From contig JAQGNE010000044.1 in NCBI GenBank assembly GCA_028291985.1, positions 22,194 to 86,193 on the forward strand: a stretch of DNA of 64,000 nt, read 5' to 3'. Source of the stretch: Polaromonas sp. GTDB lineage: Bacteria; Pseudomonadota; Gammaproteobacteria; Burkholderiales; Burkholderiaceae_C. The notes beneath the pieces are model-generated. The model worked only from the letters and a program-made list of their open reading frames with translations, searched no databases and was not told where the DNA came from. Position 1 is the first letter of the stretch. Every line of letters starts with the position of its first letter. Both the position numbers and the translations under genes were made by a program. Of this stretch, positions 27,281 through 36,613 are shown piece after piece.

Positions 27281-28918
27281 TCAGTTCGACGCAGAACCGT
27301 TTGCTGTGCCCTGCTGAGGAAAGGAATTCGACTCCCAGTCCTGCGCCTGCTGCGGCTCCCAAGCCTGCGCGGGCATCTGCATTTGCATTTGCGGCGTGGC
27401 CTGCGGCACGCTGCTGGTCGATGCGGCATTGCCGTACGCCTCAGAAGACTGAGCCTGGCTTTGCGCCTGCGTCTCCGCCACGTGGCACGGCGCGCTGGCG
27501 TCCGCGCTTGATTGCGGCGTGCGCTCCGGCTCTTCCTGGGCCCCCACCGGTTGCGGCTCCGGTGGCTGCTGGTCTGGCGCGGGATCGGCGCCGCCAGGGT
27601 GCATGGCCACCTCCATCTGGCGGTCAACCGCTTCCTGTGCCTGCTGCACCAGGCCTGCATCATCGGGCAGCCAGCTGGTCGAGGTCACCAGCAGATGAAT
27701 GAAATGCAGTTTGGCAACAACCTCATGCGGCAGCACAAAAGGGTAGAAATCGGGTTGCCCCATGCTGCGCGACATCTCGTTGAGCAGCGTCGTCAGGCGC
27801 GTCCAGTCGTTCAGGAAGTCAAGGAAATGCTGGGCTTCGGGATGGTCGGGCTGGTACAGCGAGTCCAGCGTGAAAGGCGTGAATTCCAGGTTCTCGGTGT
27901 GGGTTGCCAGACCTAGACTCAGCGCAGTGTCCACCGTGTCGCGCATGTGCAGGTAATGCGCCCAGCACTCGGCCCAGTCCTCCCAAGGATGGGTGCTCGC
28001 ATAGGCGCTGACGTAATGCAGCTGCCACTGCGGTGGCGGTCCGTTCTCGTAGTTTTGCCGAAGGCTGGCCGCATAGTCCTTGCGCTCGTCACCAAACAGC
28101 TGCCGGAAAGCATCCAGCCAGGGTGTTCCCCACAGGAGCCGGTCCCAGTAATAGTGGCCCACCTCATGCCGGAAATGCCCCAGCAGGGTACGGTAGGGTT
28201 CACGCATGGCCTTGCGCACGCTCTCGCGCACCGCGTCGTCTGCTTCCTGCAGGTCAAGGGTGATCAGCCCGGTGTTGTGGCCGGTCATCACATGTGGGCC
28301 GTTATCCGGCGAGCGCAGGATGTCGAACATCATCCCGCGCTCGGTGTCCTCGGTCACCCGCGATGCGACGGGCAGGCCGAGCGACAGCAGGGCCGATACC
28401 AGCCGGCGCTTGGCCAGCTCGACCCTGCCCCACAGCATGCCGTTGTCGGGATGGTCCGGATCGTTGAGGTCGGGAATGGTACGGTTGAGCCGGCAGGCCC
28501 GGCACAACAGCGGCGCGCCGGACGAGGGGTCATGCGGCACCAGCCAATTGCAGGCAGCTGGCGTTTGCAGGTTGGCGCAGCGCGTATACGCGGCAGCCGG
28601 AGGCGGCAGTATCGAAGCCTCATCAGAGGCAGCCAACCCACGGAAAGATCCAGCCCCGTCGCCAGATGATGTGCCGCCGGACTGCGCTTCGGCGCTTGCA
28701 GGCTCGTGCCAGCGCACCCAGGTGTCTGGCTCCTGGCCAGGCATCAGGGGCAGCAAGCGTGCTTGCTCGGGGTCGTACCCAAGCGGTGTGCCACAGGCCA
28801 GGCATTCGCTGTTTCTGAAAAATACCGGGCAGCCGCACTTGCATTTGTAAGCCCGGCCAGCCAGCGAGGGCAGGTGGGGCTGCACATGCGGGGCGGAGGA
28901 AAATTCGCTGTTTGACAA
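27281..28918 (-). CDS. Putative zinc-binding metallopeptidase (DUF2248/COG4307 type)
   Basis: About 545 residues from TTG 28918 (LSNSEFSSAPHVQP); the frame stays open to 29104, so the start is uncertain. The N-terminal zinc ribbon is CKCGCPVFFRNSECLACGTPLGYD, a second Cys cluster is near CRACRLNRTIPDL, and the metallopeptidase motif is GHFRHEVGHYYWD (HExxH, ~residue 250), with ECWAHYLHMRDT supplying a likely third ligand. The C-terminal ~110 residues are Gln/Pro/Ala-rich and disordered, which is unusual. Function unknown; no signal peptide, so probably cytoplasmic. Confidence 0.85.
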   Translation of the reverse strand: MSNSEFSSAPHVQPHLPSLAGRAYKCKCGCPVFFRNSECLACGTPLGYDPEQARLLPLMPGQEPDTWVRWHEPASAEAQSGGTSSGDGAGSFRGLAASDEASILPPPAAAYTRCANLQTPAACNWLVPHDPSSGAPLLCRACRLNRTIPDLNDPDHPDNGMLWGRVELAKRRLVSALLSLGLPVASRVTEDTERGMMFDILRSPDNGPHVMTGHNTGLITLDLQEADDAVRESVRKAMREPYRTLLGHFRHEVGHYYWDRLLWGTPWLDAFRQLFGDERKDYAASLRQNYENGPPPQWQLHYVSAYASTHPWEDWAECWAHYLHMRDTVDTALSLGLATHTENLEFTPFTLDSLYQPDHPEAQHFLDFLNDWTRLTTLLNEMSRSMGQPDFYPFVLPHEVVAKLHFIHLLVTSTSWLPDDAGLVQQAQEAVDRQMEVAMHPGGADPAPDQQPPEPQPVGAQEEPERTPQSSADASAPCHVAETQAQSQAQSSEAYGNAASTSSVPQATPQMQMQMPAQAWEPQQAQDWESNSFPQQGTANGSASN

Positions 28919-29221
28919 AGCAGTTTCCGGTTTGTAGTGGCAGAGGCCAAGCCCCGGTCTCCGGCTAGCGGGCCAGACATCAGACAAGCCGGAAAGTGTC
29001 CCATGTGAAAGCAGGGCGGTCTTCCCGATTTGCCGCATGCCCCTGTCAGACCCTGCCGACACCTTGCCAGGCTCTGCTGTAAGCGTATGTGAAACTCTTA
29101 TCATGAAGGCCCTGCGACGGCTTATGGCTCACCTTGTTCACGAGATTGCGGCAACGTCCCTCGTACCAGAGCCCTCATCCAGTTCATATCAACCCCTCAC
29201 AACCTTCAAAGGACGATCCCT

Positions 29222-29413
29222 ATGCCCACTTACCATGTCGAAATGATGGAAGGCAGGACGCTGGAACAAAAGAAGAAACTCGTTGAGGCCATCACACGGG
29301 TAAGCGTTGAAATTCTGGGTGGCGCCGCTGACTCGGTGGATATCATCGTCACCGACATCAAGCGCGAGAACTGGGCTACGGGTGGCAAGCTCTGGTCTGA
29401 GCCGCGCGATTAG
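29222..29413 (+). CDS. 4-oxalocrotonate tautomerase family enzyme
   Basis: 63 residues with catalytic Pro1 after Met removal (MPTYHVEMMEGRTLEQKKKLVEAITRV) and the family C-terminal KRENWATGGKLWSE. Small tautomerases of this size form hexamers and act in aromatic catabolism or as dehalogenases/decarboxylases. AAAGGA precedes the ATG. The stop abuts the MFS pump gene on the same strand. Confidence 0.9.
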   Translation: MPTYHVEMMEGRTLEQKKKLVEAITRVSVEILGGAADSVDIIVTDIKRENWATGGKLWSEPRD

Positions 29414-29451
29414 TGCCCGGCGCATCACATCCATACCATCGCCTTTTTTGC

Positions 29452-30930
29452 ATGAGCCGGCCATCCACGTTGCCCGAACTGCAGGCGCGCTATGGCGAGC
29501 GCTACCGCTGGCTGCTGCTGCTCTCGGTGATGATCGGAACGATGGCGTCCATCATGTCGTCCACCATCGTCAATGTGGCGATTCCCGGCATGAGCCAGCA
29601 CTTCACGCTGGGTCAGGAGCGCGCGCAGTGGGTCAGCTCCGGCTTCATGGTCGCGATGACGGTGTCGATGCTGACCACGCCCTGGCTGCTTGCCCGCTAT
29701 GGCTACCGCCGCACCTATGCCGGCTGCATGCTGCTGCTGCTGGCTGGGGGCCTGGTCGGCGGCTTTGCCAACGCCTTTAGTCTCGTGCTCGGGGCCCGGG
29801 TTGCCGAAGGCCTGGCCGCAGGTGTGGTGCAGCCGATACCTGCCATCATCATCATGCGCGCCTTTGCGCCGCATGAGCAGGGCAGGGCCAGCGGCCTTTT
29901 TGGCATGGGCGTGGTGCTGGCACCCGCCATAGGCCCCAGCGTGGGCGGCATTCTGGTTGACCTGTTCGGCTGGCGGTCGATTTTTTTTATGGTCGTCCCG
30001 TTGTGCCTGGCATCGCTGTGGATGGCTTTTCGCTATGTGCCAATCAGCGCGCCGGGCGGCCTGGCGGCTAACCGCGCTGGCGCTGCGCTTGACTGGCGTG
30101 GCCTGCTGCTGGGCACCGTCGGCACGCTGTGCCTGCTCAATGGCATGGTCGAGCTGCACAGCGGCAGCGGGGGGCAGGCAGCCGGGCTGCTGGCGGTTGC
30201 CGCGCTCACCCTGATGGTTTTTGTCTGGTGGCAGCGGCGCCTGGCCGCATCGGGCGGCGAGCCGCTGATGAACCTGGCGCTCTTTGGCTACCAGCCCTTT
30301 GCCATGGGCAGCATCGTTGCCTTCATCTACGGCACGGCACTGTTCGGCTCCACCTATTTGCTGCCCATCTACATGCAGCTGGGCCTGAAACTTTCGGCCT
30401 CACATGTGGGCACCATACTGCTGCCCGCCGGGCTGGTGCTGGCACTGACCATTGCCGTGGTGGGGCGCCTGGCCGACAAGCAGCCGACCTGGCTGCTGGT
30501 CAGCATCGGTCTGGCCCTTTTGTCCGCCTCATTCGCACTGATGGCAACCGTTTCGCTGACCTCGGCGCTGTGGCTGCTGATGGCCTGGGCCATCGTCGGG
30601 CGTATCGGTCTGGGCTTCATATTGCCCTCGCTCAACCTCGGTTCACTCAGGCCGTTGCATCAGGACCTGCTGCCGGCAGGCGCCAGCGCCATCAACTTTG
30701 TGCGGATGCTGGGCGGCGCGATCGGCGTGAGCCTGTGCGGCATCGTGCTGGAGTGGCGGCTGGCGGCGCACGGCGATTCGCTGGCCAATGAGGCCAGCAG
30801 CCCGGCACGTCTGGCCGCTTTCAATGAATCGTTTTTCATGCTGGCGGCGTTCTGCGCGCTGGCAGTGCTGGCCGCCTGGCAACTTCGGCAACCCGCTGCA
30901 GCGCCCGTTACGCACCCGAAAGCCGACTGA
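29452..30930 (+). CDS. MFS drug-efflux transporter, DHA2 (EmrB/QacA) family
   Basis: 492 residues from ATG 29452 (an upstream GTG at 29413 would overlap the tautomerase stop). Fourteen TM segments expected; motif A-like LLARYGYRRTYAG and motif C region GMGVVLAPAIGPSVGGILVD fit DHA2 proton-driven efflux pumps. Conserved D in TM1 is replaced: SIMSSTIVNVAIPGM carries S/T where many family members have D. Lies three bases before the amidotransferase gene. Confidence 0.88.
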   Translation: MSRPSTLPELQARYGERYRWLLLLSVMIGTMASIMSSTIVNVAIPGMSQHFTLGQERAQWVSSGFMVAMTVSMLTTPWLLARYGYRRTYAGCMLLLLAGGLVGGFANAFSLVLGARVAEGLAAGVVQPIPAIIIMRAFAPHEQGRASGLFGMGVVLAPAIGPSVGGILVDLFGWRSIFFMVVPLCLASLWMAFRYVPISAPGGLAANRAGAALDWRGLLLGTVGTLCLLNGMVELHSGSGGQAAGLLAVAALTLMVFVWWQRRLAASGGEPLMNLALFGYQPFAMGSIVAFIYGTALFGSTYLLPIYMQLGLKLSASHVGTILLPAGLVLALTIAVVGRLADKQPTWLLVSIGLALLSASFALMATVSLTSALWLLMAWAIVGRIGLGFILPSLNLGSLRPLHQDLLPAGASAINFVRMLGGAIGVSLCGIVLEWRLAAHGDSLANEASSPARLAAFNESFFMLAAFCALAVLAAWQLRQPAAAPVTHPKAD

Positions 30931-30932
30931 CC

Positions 30933-31754
30933 ATGTGCCAGCTGCTGGGCATGAACTGCAACACTCCCACTGACATCACGTTCAGTTTTAGGGGTTTCGC
31001 GCAGCGCGGCGGACATACCGACCACCATGAGGACGGCTGGGGAATCGCCTTTTTTGAAGGCGAAGCCGGCGGGGATAAGACCGATGGCATGGCCAGCGAC
31101 AAGGGTCTGCGCCATTTTGTCGACCATCAGCCGGCCTGCAGCTCGCCGGTGGCAGAGCTTATCAGCCGCTACCCGATCAAGAGCCGCCATGTGATTTCGC
31201 ACATCCGCAAGGCCACTCAGGGCCGAGTGGCGCTTGAAAATTGCCACCCGTTTGTGCGCGAGCTGTGGGGGCGGTACTGGGTGTTTGCCCACAACGGCGA
31301 CCTGAAGGGCTTCGCACCGCGGCTGCATGCCGGCTTCAGGCCGGTGGGCAGCACCGACAGCGAGCGAGCGTTCTGCTGGATCATGCAAGAGCTGGCCAAG
31401 TCGCATGCGGGCGTGCCCAGCGTGGCCGAGCTCAGCATCACACTGCGTGAACTGGTACCCACCATCGCCCGCCACGGCACCTTCAATTGTTTACTGAGCA
31501 ACGGTCAGGCGTTGTGGGCACACGCCTCGTCCAACCCCGGCTCGACCATCCTGCACTACGTGGAGCGCAAGCACCCGTTCGCTCATGCCACCCTGAGTGA
31601 TGACGACGTCAGTGTCAATTTTGCAGACCAGACCAGCCCCACGGACCAGGTGGCAGTGGTCGTCACGAAGCCGCTGACGACCAATGAAAACTGGATTGCG
31701 TTTGCGCCGGGCGAATTGAAGGTGTTTCAGGACGGGCGGCTGAGCAGCTTTTGA
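30933..31754 (+). CDS. Class II glutamine amidotransferase (YafJ-like)
   Basis: 273 residues. Nucleophile Cys2 (MCQLLGMNCNTP), oxyanion/substrate loops VISHIRKATQG and YWVFAHNGDLKGF, and SERAFCWIMQEL mark the GATase_4/YafJ family. Such proteins hydrolyse glutamine or gamma-glutamyl peptides without a fused synthetase domain. The downstream convergent gene is glutathione synthetase, hinting at glutamyl-thiol metabolism, but that is inference. Confidence 0.9.
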   Translation: MCQLLGMNCNTPTDITFSFRGFAQRGGHTDHHEDGWGIAFFEGEAGGDKTDGMASDKGLRHFVDHQPACSSPVAELISRYPIKSRHVISHIRKATQGRVALENCHPFVRELWGRYWVFAHNGDLKGFAPRLHAGFRPVGSTDSERAFCWIMQELAKSHAGVPSVAELSITLRELVPTIARHGTFNCLLSNGQALWAHASSNPGSTILHYVERKHPFAHATLSDDDVSVNFADQTSPTDQVAVVVTKPLTTNENWIAFAPGELKVFQDGRLSSF

Positions 31755-31778
31755 TTCGTTGCGTCGGGCCGCCCCGCG

Positions 31779-32738
31779 TCAGGCGGTCAGTGCCGCTTCC
31801 AGTGCGTCCACGAACATCGCCGCAACGTCAAACCCCGCCTGGTCAAAAATTTCCTGAAAGCAGGTCGGGCTGGTGACGTTGATCTCGGTGACCCAGTCGC
31901 CGATGACGTCAATGCCTGCCAGCAGCAGGCCGCGCTTGGCCAGCACCGGCCCGATGGCCTCACCGATCTCGCGGTCACGCGCTGAAAGCGGTTGTGCAAC
32001 GCCCAGCCCGCCCGCGGCCAGGTTGCCGCGCACTTCGCTGCCCTGCGGAATGCGCGCCAGCGAAAAAGGCACCGGCTTGCCGCCGATCACCAACACGCGC
32101 TTGTCGCCCTTGACGATTTCTGGCAGAAACTTTTGCACCATCACGCTTTGCGCGCCGCCCAGGTTCAGGGTTTCGATGATGCTGCCCAGGTTGAGGCCAT
32201 CTGCCTTGACGCGGAAGATGCCCATGCCGCCCATGCCATCGAGCGGCTTGAGGATGATGTCCTGGTGCTCGGCATGAAAGCGCTTGATGTCGCTGGCGTC
32301 ACGGGTCACCAAGGTGGGCCCGATGAACTGCGCAAACTCCATGATGGCGAGCTTTTCGGGATGGTCACGCAGGGCTCGCGGGCTGTTGAACACCCGCGCG
32401 CCCTCACGCTCGGCTTGCTCCAGCAGATGCGTGCTGTAAAAAAACTCGCTGTCAAACGGTGGGTCCTTGCGCATCAGCACGGCATCAAAGTCGGCCAGTG
32501 CCTGCGGCCGCTCGTCGGGGTGCGCCTGTCTGGCGGTAAACCATATCTCGGTGTCGCCGGTGAGGGTGATGTCGCGCACAAAGGCCGTGACCTTTTCGCC
32601 GCGCTGCCACCGGATGTCCTTGGGCTCGCAAACCGCCACGGTGTGGCCACGCCGCTGGGCCTCACGCATCATCGAAAAAGTGGTGTCTTTGTAGATCTTG
32701 AAGGACTCAAGCGGGTCGGCAACGAAGAGGATGTTCAT
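31779..32738 (-). CDS. gshB: Glutathione synthetase
   Basis: 319 residues. ATP-grasp enzyme with the GshB N terminus (MNILFVADPLESFKIYKDTTFSMMREAQRRGH), ILKPLDGMGGMGIFRV (ATP-binding Gly loop), EIVKGDKRVLVIGGKPVPFSLARIPQ and the C-terminal EINVTSPTCFQEI motif. Joins gamma-Glu-Cys and Gly to glutathione. gshA is not in the window. Confidence 0.96.
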   Translation of the reverse strand: MNILFVADPLESFKIYKDTTFSMMREAQRRGHTVAVCEPKDIRWQRGEKVTAFVRDITLTGDTEIWFTARQAHPDERPQALADFDAVLMRKDPPFDSEFFYSTHLLEQAEREGARVFNSPRALRDHPEKLAIMEFAQFIGPTLVTRDASDIKRFHAEHQDIILKPLDGMGGMGIFRVKADGLNLGSIIETLNLGGAQSVMVQKFLPEIVKGDKRVLVIGGKPVPFSLARIPQGSEVRGNLAAGGLGVAQPLSARDREIGEAIGPVLAKRGLLLAGIDVIGDWVTEINVTSPTCFQEIFDQAGFDVAAMFVDALEAALTA

Positions 32739-32782
32739 GGTGTGCGGTAGACCGGGTCATGGCTGTGACCTGGTTGGTTTTA

Positions 32783-32849
32783 CCGTTCGCGCTGAGGTAT
32801 CGAAGCGACCGGCGGTGGAAAAAACCCTTCGATACCTCAGGGCGAACGG
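32783..32849. repeat. REP-like inverted repeat, 23-bp arms
   Basis: Left arm 32783-32805 (CCGTTCGCGCTGAGGTATCG then AAG) and right arm 32827-32849 match in 22 of 23 positions around a 21-base loop. The core CTGAGGTATCGAAG resembles a class of palindromic intergenic repeats, seen in many Proteobacteria, built around CTGAG...TCGAAG. It lies between the gshB start and the benE stop. Confidence 0.85.
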
Positions 32850-32891
32850 CCAAAACAGGTGGTGTTGTCCGCCCTGGCTGTGAAGGAATGG

Positions 32892-34094
32892 CTAGGTTGG
32901 GCCACGCCGTCCGTATTGTTGTACAAACAGCGCCAGCGCGCCGGCGGCCACACCCCAGAAGGCCGAGCCGACGCCGGCAATCACCACCCCGGACAGCGTC
33001 ACCAGAAAGGTGATCAGTGCCGCCTCGCGGTGCGGCTCGTCTGTCAGGGCTGTTGCCAGGCCGTTGCCGATGGTGCCCAGCAAGGCCAGACCGGCGATGG
33101 CTGCCACCAGTTCTTTCGGAAAAGCGCTCAAGAGGCTGGTGATGGCTGCGCCAAAAATACCGATGACGATAAATATCAAGCCGCAGGACACCGCTGCGGT
33201 GTAGCGTTTCTCAGGGTCGGCATCGGCCTCTTTTCCCATGCAGATGGCTGCAGTGATGGCGCTGAGATTGAGCGCGAACGCGCCGAACGGTGCCAGCAGC
33301 AGTGTTGCCAGGCCGGTGAGAGTGATGACTTTTGACACCGGTATCCCGCCATCAGGGGCATCCGGTCCATAGCCGGCTGCCCGTATGGCGGCCACGCCGG
33401 GCAAGTTTTGCGATGCCATGGTCACGACAAACAGCGGCAGCGCCAGGCTCACAAAGCCGGCAATGCTGAAGACGGGTGCTACAAAAACGGGTGTGGCCAG
33501 GGCGAAGGTCATGCTGGACCAGGCCAGCTGCCCGCGAGCGGCTACGAACACAATGGCACCCAGCAGCGTGAAGACCACCGCATAGCGTGGAAAAAAGCGC
33601 CGCGACAGCAGGTATATCGCCAGCATCAGCAGTACCAGCGGCAGGGCCGTCTGCGCCGCGGAAAAAGCCTGCAGGCCAAAGCGCGCCAGCACGCCGGCCA
33701 GCAAGGCTGACGCAAGTGCCACCGGAATCCGGTTCATGGCCTTTTCAAACCATCCGGTCACGCCGAACAGCGTGATCAGCAGCGCGCAGGCGATGAAGGC
33801 GCCGACCGCATCGCCCATCGCAAAGCTGCCAGCAAGCCCTGCACTGGCCAGCACAGCCGCGCCTGGCGTGGACCAGGCCACCATCACGGGTTTTTTCAGC
33901 CAGAGCGAAGGCAGCGCCGAACACAGACCCATGCCAATGCCCAGTGCCCACATCCAGGAAGCCGTCTGGGCGGGCGTGGCCTGAAAAGCCTGCGCCGCCT
34001 GGAACACGATGGCCACCGAGCTGGTAAAGCCGACCAGCACCGCGACGAAGCCAGCGGTAAACGCCGAAAGGCTGAGGTCTTTGAAAAATTGCAT
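32892..34094 (-). CDS. benE: Benzoate/H+ symporter, BenE family
   Basis: 400 residues from ATG 34094 (MQFFKDLSLSAFTAGFVAVLVGFTSSVAIVFQAA). About 12 TM segments; PSLWLKKPVMVAWSTPGAAVLAS and GKEADADPEKRYTAAVSCGLIFIVIGIFG are typical of BenE. Predicted to import benzoate or similar aromatic acids. No benABCD genes are nearby, so the substrate could differ. Confidence 0.9.
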   Translation of the reverse strand: MQFFKDLSLSAFTAGFVAVLVGFTSSVAIVFQAAQAFQATPAQTASWMWALGIGMGLCSALPSLWLKKPVMVAWSTPGAAVLASAGLAGSFAMGDAVGAFIACALLITLFGVTGWFEKAMNRIPVALASALLAGVLARFGLQAFSAAQTALPLVLLMLAIYLLSRRFFPRYAVVFTLLGAIVFVAARGQLAWSSMTFALATPVFVAPVFSIAGFVSLALPLFVVTMASQNLPGVAAIRAAGYGPDAPDGGIPVSKVITLTGLATLLLAPFGAFALNLSAITAAICMGKEADADPEKRYTAAVSCGLIFIVIGIFGAAITSLLSAFPKELVAAIAGLALLGTIGNGLATALTDEPHREAALITFLVTLSGVVIAGVGSAFWGVAAGALALFVQQYGRRGPT

Positions 34095-34261
34095 GTGACC
34101 CGGATTTTGGCAGCTGCCGGCAGCGGTACGCGGCACAGCCGGTGCTTGCTGCGGCAGATCAGGCCTGCAGACAGCAGCAGCTTCGTCCGACACCACAAGC
34201 ATGGCAAAGCCGGTTTTTCAAGCTTTTTATGCCACTCGCCCAACAGATACGCGGGGTAATT

Positions 34262-34276
34262 GCTATCAAAATAATA
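34262..34276. repeat. Dispersed repeat copy (partial)
   Basis: GCTATCAAAATAATA; lies between DUF2238 3' end and benE start. The right half is degenerate. Confidence 0.45.
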
Positions 34277-34327
34277 GTATTCGATCGACAGTTGAATGCC
34301 GGTACCGACACCACCGGCAGCGCAAGC

Positions 34328-34978
34328 TCAAGGCTGACTGACCGGCCAGCGGCCCAGTCTGTCGCATTGGCGGTCTTGCCAGCCTGCCAACAGAAGCATT
34401 GCGACCGATGCGCCCATCAAGGCAAACAGCATGTCCGACTGGGTGTCCCAGGGGTCGCCCTGCGTGCCCAAAAATTCGTCTGCTCCCTGGCCCAAGGCCA
34501 GCGCAGCGGTCCATTCCACCATTTCATAAACTGCGCTGATGGCCATGGCAACGCATAGCGACAAAAAGCCCACCATGCGCAGACCCGCCACATGGCCGCC
34601 TTGCCGCAGAACCTCGCGCGCCACCATCGCCGGCACCAGCCCCTGCATGAAGTGGCCGATCTTGTCGTAGGGGTTGCGGCTGAGCCCCCAGGACTCCTGC
34701 AGCCAGAAGCCGAGGGGCACCCGCGCATAGGTGTAGGCACCGCCGACGATCAGCACCACCATGTGCAGCGCGATCAAGACCAGCAGCAGCGTGCTCAAGG
34801 GGTAGCGCCGCCCGGTTGCCGCCAGCACCGGCATGGCAACCACGGCAGGAGCGACTTCCATCACCCATGTGCTGCGGTCCTGTGTGATCACGCCAGACCA
34901 TGCCAGCACTGCCAGCACGCCCAGTCCCAGTGCGGCAAACAAAGCCCGACGGGCAGCTGGCAGACTGGCGCTTCTCAT
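34328..34978 (-). CDS. DUF2238 (YjdF-type) integral membrane protein
   Basis: 216 residues, six predicted TM segments. Family marks: WVMEVAPAVVAMPVLAATGRRYPLS, YTYARVPLGFWLQESWGLSRNPYDKIGHFMQGLVPA and the C-terminal EFLGTQGDPWDTQSDMLFALMGA. Function unknown. Confidence 0.85.
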   Translation of the reverse strand: MRSASLPAARRALFAALGLGVLAVLAWSGVITQDRSTWVMEVAPAVVAMPVLAATGRRYPLSTLLLVLIALHMVVLIVGGAYTYARVPLGFWLQESWGLSRNPYDKIGHFMQGLVPAMVAREVLRQGGHVAGLRMVGFLSLCVAMAISAVYEMVEWTAALALGQGADEFLGTQGDPWDTQSDMLFALMGASVAMLLLAGWQDRQCDRLGRWPVSQP

Positions 34979-35125
34979 GCGCTCGACGTGGGGTAGACCG
35001 GCTGGCAGTACGCCTTGGCCAGGACTGTTGTTGATAGCGATGGCACTGAAGCGGCCTCCAGGTCAGCCCACTTGCGCGGCCGGCACACTTTTGCAGGGCC
35101 AGTTGACATCCGTGTCAGCATGCGG

Positions 35126-36064
35126 TCAGTGCGCAAAAAATGCACGCAAGGCTTGCGCGGTGCCATCCGGCTGCTCCTCGGGAATGAAATGCCCCGCCGG
35201 CATCACCTGGCCCGACACCTGCGCGCTGCACTGCGCGCGCCAGAGCGCCATCGGGTCAAACAGGCGGTGCACCACGCCACGCTCGCCCCACAGCACCAGC
35301 ATGTCGCAAGGCACCTGCTTGCCCTGCGCGCGGCTGGCGCGGTCATGCTCCAGGTCAATGCCTGCGCTGGCCCGGTAGTCTTCGCAGGCGGCATGCAGGG
35401 CGTCGGCATTGCAGAAAGAACGCTCGTATTCGGCCAGCGCCTCGGGTTCTATGTAGGCCAGGCCTGCACTTCCCCAGCCGCCCAGCTTGGCATGCAGATA
35501 GGCGCGCGCAGTAGGGGCGTGGTTGGCGCCCATCATGATCTCGGGCAGCGGCGCTGGTTGCAGCATGTGAAACCAGTGGTAGTAGGCGCGCGCAAATGCC
35601 ATGTAGGGCTCACGCAGGGTGGCGCCGTCATACATGTCCAGCGTGGGCGCGATGTCGATCACGCAAAGCTTTTGCACCCGCGCCGCACAGTCCAGCGCCA
35701 GCCGGTGTGCCACGCGTGCGCCGCGGTCATGGCCGCACAGAAAAAAGCGGTCAATGCCCAGCGCATCCATCACGCCAGCCATGTCATGCGCCATGTTGCG
35801 CTTGCTGTAATTGCTGTGGTCGGGCAGCCCCGCTGTTTTTGACGATGCCCCGTAGCCGCGAAGGTCAGGCATGACCAGAAAGTAGTCACGTGCCAGAAGC
35901 TGGGCCACGCGGTGCCACATCACATGCGACTGCGGAAAGCCGTGCAGCAGCAGCAGGGCCGGGCGGATGGCCTCGCCCGGCACGCGCGTCGACACTCTGG
36001 CGTTGATTGACGTTCCGTTGACCTCGAAACTGCACACATCGAAACCGTTGAACCAGCTCATCAA
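35126..36064 (-). CDS. Alpha/beta hydrolase of the fluoroacetate (haloacetate) dehalogenase family
   Basis: 312 residues. Oxyanion region LLLLHGFPQSHVMWH, DLRGYGASSK, nucleophile elbow CGHDRGARVAHR with Asp plus Arg at +1 and +4, which in fluoroacetate dehalogenases hold the substrate carboxylate. VIDIAPTLDMYDG matches the family block with the acidic triad member, YYHWFHML supplies the His-Trp of the halide pocket, and PAGHFIPEEQP carries the catalytic His. Expected to hydrolyse haloacetates to glycolate. An epoxide hydrolase role is less likely given the Arg pair. Confidence 0.85.
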   Translation of the reverse strand: MMSWFNGFDVCSFEVNGTSINARVSTRVPGEAIRPALLLLHGFPQSHVMWHRVAQLLARDYFLVMPDLRGYGASSKTAGLPDHSNYSKRNMAHDMAGVMDALGIDRFFLCGHDRGARVAHRLALDCAARVQKLCVIDIAPTLDMYDGATLREPYMAFARAYYHWFHMLQPAPLPEIMMGANHAPTARAYLHAKLGGWGSAGLAYIEPEALAEYERSFCNADALHAACEDYRASAGIDLEHDRASRAQGKQVPCDMLVLWGERGVVHRLFDPMALWRAQCSAQVSGQVMPAGHFIPEEQPDGTAQALRAFFAH

Positions 36065-36122
36065 ATCTCCTGTCGTGTGAAACGCGTCGCCGGATTATTC
36101 AACGCCCGCACGGGCAGCCGTG

Positions 36123-36613
36123 TCAGCGTTTGCGCTGAGCCATGTATGCGGCAAGATTGGCAGCAGCCTGCGCCCGCACCTTGCGGCGCAGAAAAGGTGT
36201 CCAGCCCAGCAACGCACCCGGCGCACCGAGCGCCTGGCGCGACCATGACCAGAAGTAGAAACTGTCGAGGTGCCGCACGATCAGCCCCTGTTCATTGAAG
36301 GCAAATACGCCATCAATCACGTTGTGAACCATGCGGCCGGTAGCGCTGAAGCAGTAGTCAGCCTCCCAGTGCGACTTGCCGGCACGCGCGTCGGCTTCGA
36401 TTCCGCTGCAGGCGAGCTTCCACGTATCCATGCCTCTGGCTTTGGTGGCATCGCGCAGCATATGCCACATGCCCGCCACCTGGTCCTGACCGCGCAGTGA
36501 AAACGCCTCGTCATCAAAGCTGGCATCAGACGCATAGCAGCCAGCCATGGTGTCGGGATCAGCCGGGCAAAAGCGGCGTAAAAGTTTTCAAGGCTCTGCT
36601 GGTTCGGGTGCAT
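36123..36613 (-). pseudogene. NTF2/SnoaL-like protein, frameshifted near the 5' end
   Basis: A normal N terminus starts at ATG 36613 (MHPNQQSLENFYAAFARL) but leaves frame at about 36560. The family continues in another frame as DPDTMAGCYASDASFDDEAFSLRGQDQVAGMW and runs to 36123. One missing base explains the shift. The downstream frame alone (from ATG 36548) would give a 141-residue protein lacking the first helix. SnoaL/NTF2-like cone folds are often isomerases or hydrolase partners; here the role is unknown. Could be a sequencing error. Confidence 0.7.
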
